Source: an uncultured Chloroflexota bacterium
GTDB taxonomy: Bacteria > Chloroflexota > Anaerolineae > Aggregatilineales > Phototrophicaceae
DNA length: 64,000 nt
Direction: 5' to 3'
NCBI GenBank assembly: GCA_937974245.1
Contig: CALJKV010000103.1
Span: forward strand, 1-64,000
Part shown: piece after piece, positions 17,722-26,033 of the stretch
Position numbering within the stretch: position 1 is the first letter of the stretch
How the letters are laid out: the number at the start of each line of letters is the position of its first letter
Position numbers and translations under genes: made by a program
The notes under the pieces: generated by a model
What the model was told of the DNA's origin: nothing
The model's database searches: none
What the model saw: only the letters and a program-made list of their open reading frames with translations

Positions 17722-19355
17722 TGCGGAAAAACGATGCAATCACTCTGACACGTCAGGCAATCGGCCAGTGGGCGAGTTATGCCGGCGGTATTGGTCTGGT
17801 AATTGGTATTATCGGTTTTATCTGGCAGGGCGGCTTTACTCCGCTGATAGTTGCCATTCTGGCGATAGGCGCTGGGGGCATCCTTATATGGGCGCTCTTC
17901 GCCCCTCGTGATTTTACGAACTTCGTAACGGGGCGTCAGGCGCGGGCCGGCACATTGTCGGTATTTTCTTCGCTCCTGATGATCGGGATTGCGGTGCTGA
18001 TTTACACTCTGCTGCAACGATCGGTCATTACGCTCGATATGACGCAGGCAAGCCGTTTTACATTGAGTCCGACGACGGAAACCCTGTTGCAGCGCGTGAC
18101 CCGCCCGATACGGATTACAGGGTTTTATTCACCGGGAGCTTTGCAACTGCGTTCTGTGGATGACGAGTTCTTCCGGTTGTATACGGTGGCGACGGACGGC
18201 CTTATTGAGCGCGTGTATATTGACCCGGATGAACAACCCGCTATGGCGCAGTTGTACCAGGTGAGTTATGACGGGGCAGTGTACATTTCGTTTCTTACCG
18301 AAAATGGCGAGGTGGATTTTACCACGCTGGCGAGGGTGCCGAGCAGTGATAACCAGGAACGCGACATGACAGAGGCAATCGCTCGTCTCCTGATTTCTGG
18401 CACACTCAAAGTTTACTTTGAAACCAGTCACGGCGAATTGGATGCACTCGATACGTCCCAGCAGGGGCTTTCCGGCATTCATAATGGGATTCAGGAAAGT
18501 GGGCTGATTACGGCCTCACTCAGCCTGACGGAACTGGTTGCCACCGGGCAGGCTGTTCCACGTGATGCATCAGCAGTGATTCTGGCGCGGCCCATCACGC
18601 AATTTTCGGCGGAAGAAGTCGCTATCCTGGATGCCTACTTGCAGCGTGGCGGTGGGGTGTTCATTATGGCTGATGTGCTGTTTAATGAAAACCCATTTCT
18701 GAGTCAGAACAGCCTGTTTAACCAGTATTTGTGGGACAACTATGGTATCCGGGCGGTGGATGCCGCAGTAGTGGATGCCACCGCCAGCGAACGCACGCCG
18801 CTCGATATTATCAGTGCGGTAGTATTCGGCGCTACTGATATTGGGGCGCGGCTTGACCCTGCGAACAATACTGCTACGCTCTTCAGCATCGCGCGTGTGT
18901 TACAGGTCAATGATACTCCACCAGGGAATGTGGCAAATGGTCGTGTGATTTTATCGTCCGAGCAGAGCTATGGCGAGACAAATTTACGTTTATTAGGTGA
19001 AACCAATACCTACCAACCGGACAACGAAGACCTCCCTGGCCCACTGACGACAGTGGCCTGGGCTTGGGACCAAACCTCAAATGGCCGGATTTTACTGGTA
19101 GGTGACTCGGATTTTGTTACCAATGGTCTTATTCTGACCGGTGGCAACAGCATTTTGTTTACCGATGGCCTGTCATGGTTGACCGGGTTAGGTGAACAGA
19201 TCCAGTTTGGGGTTCAGGCCTACTCGGTGGGGCTACCGCTGGTGTTTCTGGATACACAAACATTGGACATTGTGGCTTTTGTGACTGTTATTCTGATGCC
19301 GGGGTTGGTGTTGGTGGCAGGGTTTGTGGTCTGGCTAAGGCGGGTGCGCGCATGA
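17721..19355 (+). CDS. GldG-like ABC exporter auxiliary protein
   Basis: A 544-residue protein with an N-terminal block of three hydrophobic helices (residues 1-110), a large extracytoplasmic domain and a final membrane helix (about residues 515-540). The middle resembles the GldG/ABC-transport auxiliary domain, with TPTTETLLQRVTRPIRITGF-type and LDAYLQRGGGVFIMADV-type stretches seen in that family. In this family the soluble domain probably handles the exported substrate; what is exported is unknown. A valine-start extension at 17712 is possible, but the ATG overlapping the previous stop is simpler. Confidence 0.85.
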   Translation: MRKNDAITLTRQAIGQWASYAGGIGLVIGIIGFIWQGGFTPLIVAILAIGAGGILIWALFAPRDFTNFVTGRQARAGTLSVFSSLLMIGIAVLIYTLLQRSVITLDMTQASRFTLSPTTETLLQRVTRPIRITGFYSPGALQLRSVDDEFFRLYTVATDGLIERVYIDPDEQPAMAQLYQVSYDGAVYISFLTENGEVDFTTLARVPSSDNQERDMTEAIARLLISGTLKVYFETSHGELDALDTSQQGLSGIHNGIQESGLITASLSLTELVATGQAVPRDASAVILARPITQFSAEEVAILDAYLQRGGGVFIMADVLFNENPFLSQNSLFNQYLWDNYGIRAVDAAVVDATASERTPLDIISAVVFGATDIGARLDPANNTATLFSIARVLQVNDTPPGNVANGRVILSSEQSYGETNLRLLGETNTYQPDNEDLPGPLTTVAWAWDQTSNGRILLVGDSDFVTNGLILTGGNSILFTDGLSWLTGLGEQIQFGVQAYSVGLPLVFLDTQTLDIVAFVTVILMPGLVLVAGFVVWLRRVRA

Positions 19356-19900
19356 ACCGGAAAACATTCCTGACCCTGTTCGTGCTTTTTGTCCTTCTGG
19401 CTGCTGTGATCGTGATTCAGGAAGCTCAGTTTGGGCGGCAGGCCGCTGAAAATGCTGCTGATGCTGCCCGGTCACGCGTGTATCCCGGCCTGGCTGTGCT
19501 GGACATCCACGCGATCCGACTGTCTTTTCCGGGCCTTGAAAAGGCATTTATACTTAGCCGTGATGCGAATGGTGAGTGGACGGCCCCAGATAATGTCGGG
19601 GTACTGGATACGGATGCCGCCACCAGTATTGCTCGTAGCGTCGTGCTGCTCACCTATCAACGAACGATCCCGTTAGCGGAATCAGCGGATTTGAGTGAGT
19701 ATGGGTTTGGTGATTATGCCGTGTTCGCGGTGGAAATTCTGCTGACGAATGGGGAAGGTCATGCGCTGGCGGTTGGTGCGGTCAATGCGAGCCGCTCCGC
19801 GTATTACGCTTTAGTGGACAACTACAATGACATTTACCTGGTAGATCGAGGTGCGCTCGATTTCCTCATCACTCAGTTGCGGACTCCGCCATTAACTTGA
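19352..19900 (+). CDS. DUF4340-domain protein of the exporter operon
   Basis: A 182-residue protein with one N-terminal membrane helix (residues 5-23) and an outward-facing DUF4340-type domain. DUF4340 genes commonly follow gldG-like genes, and here the start overlaps the gldG-like stop by four bases (ATGA). At 182 residues it is shorter than many family members, which often carry two such domains. It probably works with the exporter at the outer membrane face; its molecular role is not established. Confidence 0.8.
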   Translation: MNRKTFLTLFVLFVLLAAVIVIQEAQFGRQAAENAADAARSRVYPGLAVLDIHAIRLSFPGLEKAFILSRDANGEWTAPDNVGVLDTDAATSIARSVVLLTYQRTIPLAESADLSEYGFGDYAVFAVEILLTNGEGHALAVGAVNASRSAYYALVDNYNDIYLVDRGALDFLITQLRTPPLT

Positions 19901-19925
19901 CAACATTTTAAAATTGCGTTATTGT
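19897..19925 (+). promoter_or_regulatory. Upstream promoter candidate for sigA
   Basis: A perfect TTGACA (19897-19902) overlapping the stop of the previous gene, 17-base spacer, then TATTGT (19920-19925, four of six). It would give a leader of about 165 bases. Confidence 0.45.
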
Positions 19926-20015
19926 GTAATTTCGGTGTCAGCCGGTAGCGTATTCTACTGGGTAGTTCTGCTTGGCGACCTCAAGTTATCGTCAACCGCT
20001 CAATTCGTATCATAA

Positions 20016-20044
20016 TTGTATCAGATAGAGTGAGGGATTATACT
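20016..20044 (+). promoter_or_regulatory. Proximal promoter candidate for sigA
   Basis: TTGTAT (20016-20021), 17 bases, TATACT (20039-20044). The -35 box is weak and the -10 good. With the upstream site it would give sigA tandem promoters. Confidence 0.4.
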
Positions 20045-20096
20045 CTAACCTTGCTACGAGTCGTTAGAGGTAGGGTTTAGAGTCCGTAAGTGCGTT

Positions 20097-21341
20097 ATGC
20101 TGATGATACAGGACAAAGACGAGCTTCGTGCTCAACTCATAAAAAAAGCCCATGACAAGGGCGTTGTAACCTACGATGATATTCTCGCCGTTCTGCCAGA
20201 GGCTGAACGTGATGTTGCTCTATTAGACGACATCATGGACAGTTTGTTTGATGCCGGGGTGATGGTGGTTCCCGGCGGGCAGGATAATATGAATTCGGGC
20301 GACGATGATGACGATGCCATCACCATGGAAATGCCACGTGTCCAGGATGAAGAGGATGAGTTTTTGGCATTTGATCTGGATGATGATGACCTGATTGAGG
20401 ATGCGGGATATCAACAGGCACTTGATACAGATGATGTGGTCGGGTTGTATTTGAAAGAGGCCGGTCGTGTACCGCTTTTGACTGCGGACGAAGAAGTTTC
20501 CCTGGCGAAGCGAATGGAAGCGGCAGAGCTGGCGAAAGAACAGCTTGAAGCCTATGGTGAATCGCTCCCAGCGGATGATATCTATGATTTAAAAGACATC
20601 GTGATTGACGGTGAACTCGCGCAGGAACATCTCATCCGGGCGAATGCGCGGTTGGTGATTAGCGTGGCGAAGAAGTACATTGGTCGAGGTGTGCCATTCC
20701 TGGATCTGATTCAGGAAGGGAACATCGGGTTGATTCGGGCTACCAATAAGTTCGAGTACCAGCGCGGCCATAAATTCAGTACCTACGCAACCTGGTGGAT
20801 TCGCCAGGCAGTTAGCCGGGCAGTGGCTGACCAGGGGCGGACGATTCGTGTGCCGGTTCACATGGGCGACCAGCTTAACCGGATGCGGCGAGTGCAGTTG
20901 CAACTGCTGCAAGATTTGGGGCGCGAACCGTCCATCGATGAATTGGCCGAAGGCATGGAAACTACGCCCGACAAAATCGAGAACCTTCTCGAAATCGCTC
21001 GTCACCCGGTCAGCCTGGAAACGCCGATTGATGAAGAGGGTGATTCAACATTTGGTGATTTCGTGGAGGATGTCAACAGCCCGGCTCCTGCGGAGGAAGT
21101 GGCGACACACCTGCTGCATGAACAGTTAGAAACTGCGCTGCAACGCCTGCCACCCCGTGAGGCGCAGATTTTGAAACTGCGCTACGGCCTGGAAGATGGG
21201 CGGGTGTATACTTTAGAAGAGGTCGGGCAGACCATTGGTGTTACTCGTGAACGGGTGCGCCAGCTTGAAGCCCAGGCATTAAACCGTCTGCGCCAGTCAT
21301 CTGCGCATGTTATTCTGCGCGACTACTTGTACGAGGAGTAG
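20097..21341 (+). CDS. sigA: Primary RNA polymerase sigma factor
   Basis: A 414-residue group-1-like sigma-70 factor. An acidic N-terminal region with an Asp-rich stretch (residues 60-110) precedes region 1.2 (DDVVGLYLKEAGRVPLLT). Region 2 contains LIRANARLVISVAKKY, the core-binding and -10-recognising FSTYATWWIRQAVSRA. Region 3 and region 4 follow, with PPREAQILKLRYGL and helix-turn-helix VTRERVRQLEAQAL for -35 recognition. Consensus-like TTGACA/TATAAT promoters elsewhere in the window fit such a factor. The start lacks an obvious ribosome-binding site; ATG at 20103 is an alternative. The next gene is closely linked. Confidence 0.96.
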   Translation: MLMIQDKDELRAQLIKKAHDKGVVTYDDILAVLPEAERDVALLDDIMDSLFDAGVMVVPGGQDNMNSGDDDDDAITMEMPRVQDEEDEFLAFDLDDDDLIEDAGYQQALDTDDVVGLYLKEAGRVPLLTADEEVSLAKRMEAAELAKEQLEAYGESLPADDIYDLKDIVIDGELAQEHLIRANARLVISVAKKYIGRGVPFLDLIQEGNIGLIRATNKFEYQRGHKFSTYATWWIRQAVSRAVADQGRTIRVPVHMGDQLNRMRRVQLQLLQDLGREPSIDELAEGMETTPDKIENLLEIARHPVSLETPIDEEGDSTFGDFVEDVNSPAPAEEVATHLLHEQLETALQRLPPREAQILKLRYGLEDGRVYTLEEVGQTIGVTRERVRQLEAQALNRLRQSSAHVILRDYLYEE

Positions 21342-21345
21342 ACTC

Positions 21346-22131
21346 TTGCGGGCAAAAGATTCACGCGGTCCTGTGTTATGGCCGTTGGGTATGGCGTTAG
21401 CGGGTGTGGCGCTGCTGCTGCATAATTTTCTCCTGGTCGGGGATTTTAATGTGGTGGCATTATGGCCGCTCTTGCTGGTCGTGGCAGGCGCGTGGATTTT
21501 ACTGTGGGGTGACCTCATCCCTGGTGACGAAGGTCGAACCTTCGGTATCACGCGGGGCAGCGTCGAATCGGCTGCCCTGGAGATCAGTGCTGGCGAGATT
21601 GATGTTCAAGTTCAGGCTCTCCAGCGCGAAGGGCGGTTGATTGCAGGCCAGTATGCTACGTTTTCCCGACCTGGCCTGAAGGTGAATGGTACGCACACCC
21701 ATTTACTCTTGCACCGGGCCGCGACCCCCTGGTTGTCGTTTGCCGATTGGCAGATGGGGCTGGCGGTAGATTTGCCCTGGCAGATATTGGTCAGTACATA
21801 TCTGGGGCGTGTGAATGTGGACGCCTCCGGTTTGATATTGCAGGAAGCGGTAGTGGCTACTGGTTTGGGCGATATTCGTTTCATCTGTCCGCAGGAATCC
21901 CTGTCACCGCTGATACTGCGTTCTGCACTTGGTAACATCCACTTGATAACCCCGGTGGGCTACCGGACACAGATCACCATTGAGGGAGGGCGGCTGTTCG
22001 GTGTTCAGGCCGACTCGAACCGCTATGAAATGGTTGCCCCTCGCGTGTTTGCGGCGCGTGATGTTGACGAATCGCTTCCGTTGGTGGAAGTGACCGTCAG
22101 CGGCACTTTTGGAGATGCTTATCTCACTTGA
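21346..22131 (+). CDS. Two-helix membrane protein with toast-rack (LiaF/DUF4097-like) domain
   Basis: A 261-residue protein starting with TTG at 21346, chosen because GAGGAG lies seven to eight bases upstream; the longer frame would overlap sigA. Two hydrophobic helices (about residues 10-50) are followed by a repetitive beta-strand region with short G-D/N turns (e.g. VATGLGDIRFICP, SALGNIHLITP). This is the pattern of toast-rack/LiaF-type envelope-stress proteins. Its role is inferred only from fold resemblance. It sits between sigA and a GNAT gene with four-base and twelve-base gaps, so it is likely co-transcribed. Confidence 0.75.
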   Translation: MRAKDSRGPVLWPLGMALAGVALLLHNFLLVGDFNVVALWPLLLVVAGAWILLWGDLIPGDEGRTFGITRGSVESAALEISAGEIDVQVQALQREGRLIAGQYATFSRPGLKVNGTHTHLLLHRAATPWLSFADWQMGLAVDLPWQILVSTYLGRVNVDASGLILQEAVVATGLGDIRFICPQESLSPLILRSALGNIHLITPVGYRTQITIEGGRLFGVQADSNRYEMVAPRVFAARDVDESLPLVEVTVSGTFGDAYLT

Positions 22132-22143
22132 GAGTTGTCCCCC

Positions 22144-22698
22144 ATGTCTACCCCCTTCAGTCTGGTTATCCGTGACGCGCTAGGGCAGGATATCCCGGCG
22201 TGCCTGGCGCTTGACCACCAATACGAAACTGATTATGTCTGGCAGATGAGTGTTGCCGAAGAAGGGTCGGAGCGGCAAATTCACTTCAGCAAGCAGCATT
22301 TGCCGCGCACGATGCTAGCGGGTCACCCCGCCGACGAATCACGCCTGCGTTATTCCTTGCAAAATAAACAATGTTTTCTGGTAGCCGCCGAAAAGGGCAG
22401 GGACACGCTGTTTGGCTACTTGACCATGCATAGTGATCCGGTGTACAAGACCGCGCTGCTGCAAAACTTGGTGGTCGGGCGATTGTACCGGCGGCGGGGC
22501 ATTGGCGGACGGCTTTTGAATGTGGCCCGGCAATGGGCGCTGGAACATGGCTTGAACCGGATTACGCTGGAAACGCAGACCAAAAATTACCCGGCGATTC
22601 TCTTTTGTCAGCAAGCCGGTTTTGTATTCTGCGGGTTCAATGACCAGTATTTCCCGAATCAGGATATCGCGTTGTTTTTTACTCAGACTATACGGTAA
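22144..22698 (+). CDS. GNAT-family N-acetyltransferase
   Basis: A 184-residue acetyl-CoA-dependent acetyltransferase. The acetyl-CoA loop is YRRRGIGGRLLN, preceded by the beta-4 strand LLQNLVVGRLY. The C-terminal part (LETQTKNYPAILFCQQAGFVFCGFND) is the normal GNAT closing motif. The acceptor is unknown. The ATG at 22144 fits a GAGAG about nine bases upstream; a TTG start at 22135 is possible. The stop lies directly before the GTG of the next gene, so the two are coupled. Confidence 0.9.
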   Translation: MSTPFSLVIRDALGQDIPACLALDHQYETDYVWQMSVAEEGSERQIHFSKQHLPRTMLAGHPADESRLRYSLQNKQCFLVAAEKGRDTLFGYLTMHSDPVYKTALLQNLVVGRLYRRRGIGGRLLNVARQWALEHGLNRITLETQTKNYPAILFCQQAGFVFCGFNDQYFPNQDIALFFTQTIR

Positions 22699-24669
22699 GT
22701 GAGGCATCGTTTGGTTGAGTTTTTCTCTACGTTCCTGGCGCTCGCTAACGAGACTCTGACGGCTGCGATTGTCATTATCGCGGCTTCAATGCTGCTCTAT
22801 AATCTGGCGCGGAATCGCAAAGATCGTGTCGCTCGTACATCCGGCATCATGCTGGCATCAGTGACGGCTGTGTATATCTGTGATGTGTTGATTTCCCTGG
22901 GACCGGGCGCGGTCAGTTATGTCGCGATTTTGCGAGCGCAGTGGATTGGCATTGCCTTTGTGCCTGCCGCTGTTTTTCATCTTTCTGATGCGCTGCTGGC
23001 TACCACCGGGCTACCCTCGCGTGGCCGCCGCCGCAGGGTCGTCCTGCTGCTCTATTTGTTGAGTATAGCGTTTTTGCTGGCCGCGGCCTTTACGGACATT
23101 CTCATTCGTCCGGTGGTGCTTACGGCGCGGTCAGCCACACTGGTGTCCGGTTGGTTCTTTTGGGTGTATCTGGCCTATTTTTTGACCGCCAGTCTCGTAT
23201 CTCTGGTGAATGTCCAGCGAGCACGGGGACGGTGCTTAACCCGCAGCACCCGGCGGCGAATGGGATATTTACAGGTTGCAATGCTGACGCCGGCACTCGG
23301 TATCTTCCCGTATTCGGTGATGCTTGGCTTGAGCGAGAATTCGTCTATCGGCATGTTGGTGTTGGTGAATGCCTCCAACGTGGTTGTTATTCTCCTGCTG
23401 TTGTTTCTCGCCTATCCGCTCTCCTTCTTCGGTACGCGCATCCCTGATCGTGTGGTAAAAACCGAATTACTGCGCTTCATGATGCGTGGCCCAGCGACCG
23501 GACTACTGGCACTGGGGACGATTATTTTCACGCAACCAGCGACTCGTATTCTGGGGTTGCCCGGCGGCAGTTTCATGCCGTTTGCAGTAGTGACGGTGGT
23601 GCTGCTATGGCAATGGTTTGTCTCGTTGATCCTGCCCTGGCTGGAAAAGCACCTGATTTATGGCAATGAAGACGACGACCAGATTGAGAAGTTACAGACA
23701 CTCACCGAACGATTATTGACCCGCACCGACCTGTTGCAATTGATAGATGCGATTCTGGCGGCAAGCTGCGATTATCTGCAAGTCAATACCGCTTTTGTAG
23801 CTGTTTTGAATGATGGCCGGGCCGAGTTGGTGACTGCCATTGGGCCGACGAAACCCAGCAGCAAATGGTTGGAAGAGCAAAGCTCAACCCTACTTGCCCT
23901 TGTGGATAATACGTCGGATGAATTTGAGATCGAGCATTGGCATTCATACTGGATTGTGCCACTTTTTAGCAAACGTAAGCATGACGATTCACCCTTTTAC
24001 CAGGTGGGTTTCCTGGGCATTCAGGCACGTTCCGCCGTCATGAATCTGACACCGGATGAAATGCGCGGGTTTCAGAGTCTTGTCAAGCGGGCAGGGCAAA
24101 CGCTCGATGACCTGGGACTATATACTGAAATTTATGCCGCGCTGGAAGGTCTGCTGCCCCAGATTACGATCACGCGCACACGGGCGGCGGAAGTGGAATA
24201 TAAACCGGGACATGGGGCATCCCTCTCCATCGCCGATAGTGACCGACTGCTTGTTGACCTGGAACAGTTAGCGGAACAGGTGCGTGCTGCGCTGCGTCAC
24301 TACTGGGGTGGGCCAGGCCTGACACAGAGTCGCTTGTTGGAATTGGGTATCGTGAATCAGTCACTGGCCGAAAACGATAATAATCCCGCCAAAGCGCTGC
24401 GCACGGTGCTGCTTCAGGCAATTGAGAAGCAGCGACCAGAGGGTGAACGTAAGATGCTCAGCCCGGAGTGGACGATTTACAACATTCTTTACCAGCGGTT
24501 TATCGAGCGAAATAAGGTGCGGGATGTGGCCGTCAAACTGGCGCTGAGTGAGCCGGATCTGTATCGCAAGCAGCGGGTTGCGATTGATATGGTGGCGGAA
24601 ACGTTGTTGGAAATGGAACAGGCACAGACGAATATCGACGAAACACCGGTTGTGAACGATAGTGTTTGA
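22699..24669 (+). CDS. 7TM sensor protein with GAF-like and C-terminal HTH-like regions
   Basis: A 656-residue protein starting with GTG immediately after the GNAT stop. The first 330 residues hold about nine hydrophobic helices in the layout of the histidine-kinase N-terminal 7TM region. Then comes a GAF-like domain (about 340-480, starting QTLTERLLTRTDLLQLIDAI), a helical linker, and a C-terminal end (RNKVRDVAVKLALSEPDLYR) that looks like a helix-turn-helix. No histidine-kinase, GGDEF or phosphatase output motif is visible. It may therefore be a membrane-bound one-component regulator or a signalling scaffold. The domain reading is by eye. Confidence 0.7.
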   Translation: MRHRLVEFFSTFLALANETLTAAIVIIAASMLLYNLARNRKDRVARTSGIMLASVTAVYICDVLISLGPGAVSYVAILRAQWIGIAFVPAAVFHLSDALLATTGLPSRGRRRRVVLLLYLLSIAFLLAAAFTDILIRPVVLTARSATLVSGWFFWVYLAYFLTASLVSLVNVQRARGRCLTRSTRRRMGYLQVAMLTPALGIFPYSVMLGLSENSSIGMLVLVNASNVVVILLLLFLAYPLSFFGTRIPDRVVKTELLRFMMRGPATGLLALGTIIFTQPATRILGLPGGSFMPFAVVTVVLLWQWFVSLILPWLEKHLIYGNEDDDQIEKLQTLTERLLTRTDLLQLIDAILAASCDYLQVNTAFVAVLNDGRAELVTAIGPTKPSSKWLEEQSSTLLALVDNTSDEFEIEHWHSYWIVPLFSKRKHDDSPFYQVGFLGIQARSAVMNLTPDEMRGFQSLVKRAGQTLDDLGLYTEIYAALEGLLPQITITRTRAAEVEYKPGHGASLSIADSDRLLVDLEQLAEQVRAALRHYWGGPGLTQSRLLELGIVNQSLAENDNNPAKALRTVLLQAIEKQRPEGERKMLSPEWTIYNILYQRFIERNKVRDVAVKLALSEPDLYRKQRVAIDMVAETLLEMEQAQTNIDETPVVNDSV

Positions 24670-24694
24670 CAAGGGTTTTAGGGATACTTATAAT
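24666..24694 (+). promoter_or_regulatory. Perfect consensus sigma-70 promoter before the S1-domain gene
   Basis: TTGACA (24666-24671), exactly 17 bases, TATAAT (24689-24694): all twelve consensus positions match. The -35 box contains the stop codon of the upstream gene. Transcription would start near 24701, leaving a leader of about 184 bases before the ATG at 24885. Confidence 0.75.
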
Positions 24695-24884
24695 CTGGCC
24701 TTAATTGGGAAGGGTTAAGCTGTCGATGATAGTGTGTCTGCACCGGCAAGCAGTCGGATGGATATCGTAAAATGACGTAAATAATGACTTAACACTTGGT
24801 TGCACTGCAAACCATGAGTCTTTACTGACTGCTCTTGTTGGACCGCCGATGAACGATTCTTAATGTTATAACAAGGGGAAAAGT

Positions 24885-25868
24885 ATGTCTACTGCAACAC
24901 AGCGGCATGAGTATACGCCGCCGCCACCAGACGAGGGGTATTGGGCGGCGCTGCTCCAGGAGGGGGAATTTGCGGAACCGGCTCCACCTGAATTTGAGAA
25001 TGGTTCAACCCACTCAAAGGTAGATGGTGAGTTCAATCATCCGGATTCAGGTGATCCATCAATGGTCACAAATCATGCGGATTGGGTGGAAATTACACGG
25101 ATTCACGACCATGATGAGGTACTGGAACTTCCAGTTATTGGCTTTAATCGGGGGGGGCTGCTGGTTGAGTGGCGGAGCTTACGTGGGTTTGTCCCGGCCA
25201 GCCAGTTAGATAATTTCGCTGTGAATGAGAATGGTTTTGCCCGGCGCGATGCACTTAAAGATTATGTCGGCAAAACATTGAGTCTGCGAATTATTGAATT
25301 ATACGTTGATCAGAATCGCTTGATTTTATCGGAACGCGCCGCACGGGTAATGGCCGGTCAGCGGGCTGACCTGCTCCACCAACTTCAATCCGGCGACACA
25401 CTGACCGGTACTGTTACCAACCTGTGTGATTTTGGCGCTTTTGTGGATTTGGGCGGTCTGGAAGGATTAATCCATATCAGCGAACTCAGTTGGGGGCGAG
25501 TCGGCCACCCAGCGGATTTGCTCGAACGGAACCAGACGATTCAGGTTTTTGTAATGGAGATTGACCAGGCGGCTGGTCGTATCGCCCTCAGTCTCAAACG
25601 GATGCATCCTGACCCTTGGGAGACGGTGGCTGAACGCTACACTGTCGGGCAGATGATTTCTGGGGTGATTACGAATGTGGTGGACTTCGGCGCATTTGCC
25701 TGCATTGAAGAGGGGTTAGAAGGTCTCATTCACGTTTCCGAGCTGGCAGAAGGACATTTCTTGCATCCCCGGAACGTGGTGAACGAAGGCCAGATAGTGG
25801 AGGCGCGGGTACTGAGTATTGACAGCCGTGGGCGCCGTCTAGGGTTGAGCTTGCGGCAAGACCAGTAG
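24885..25868 (+). CDS. S1 RNA-binding domain protein (ribosomal protein S1-like)
   Basis: A 327-residue protein with an acidic, Pro-rich N-terminal tail (1-60) and three S1 domains at about residues 65-145, 152-225 and 237-325. The second and third are canonical, with GTVTNLCDFGAFVDLGGLEG, GLIHISELSW and NVVDFGAFACIEEGLEGL. It is shorter than the six-domain E. coli S1 and resembles the short S1 of Gram-positive-type bacteria, which help mRNAs bind the ribosome or act in RNA turnover. AAGGGG lies six bases before the ATG. It is expressed from a perfect consensus promoter with a long leader, where feedback control by the protein on its own mRNA would be possible. Confidence 0.92.
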   Translation: MSTATQRHEYTPPPPDEGYWAALLQEGEFAEPAPPEFENGSTHSKVDGEFNHPDSGDPSMVTNHADWVEITRIHDHDEVLELPVIGFNRGGLLVEWRSLRGFVPASQLDNFAVNENGFARRDALKDYVGKTLSLRIIELYVDQNRLILSERAARVMAGQRADLLHQLQSGDTLTGTVTNLCDFGAFVDLGGLEGLIHISELSWGRVGHPADLLERNQTIQVFVMEIDQAAGRIALSLKRMHPDPWETVAERYTVGQMISGVITNVVDFGAFACIEEGLEGLIHVSELAEGHFLHPRNVVNEGQIVEARVLSIDSRGRRLGLSLRQDQ

Positions 25869-26033
25869 GAACAAAACGCTGCGAGAAGTACATAAAGACA
25901 GGATAATTTGAGGTTGTTGTTCACGGGCCGGCGGTTTTCGTTGGCCTTGTGTGTTATATTTCGGTAGGCGCAAACACGGGTTGACGACTATAATGGGTTT
26001 GAATTGTGATAGTTGTTGAGGTATGGCTGGGAC

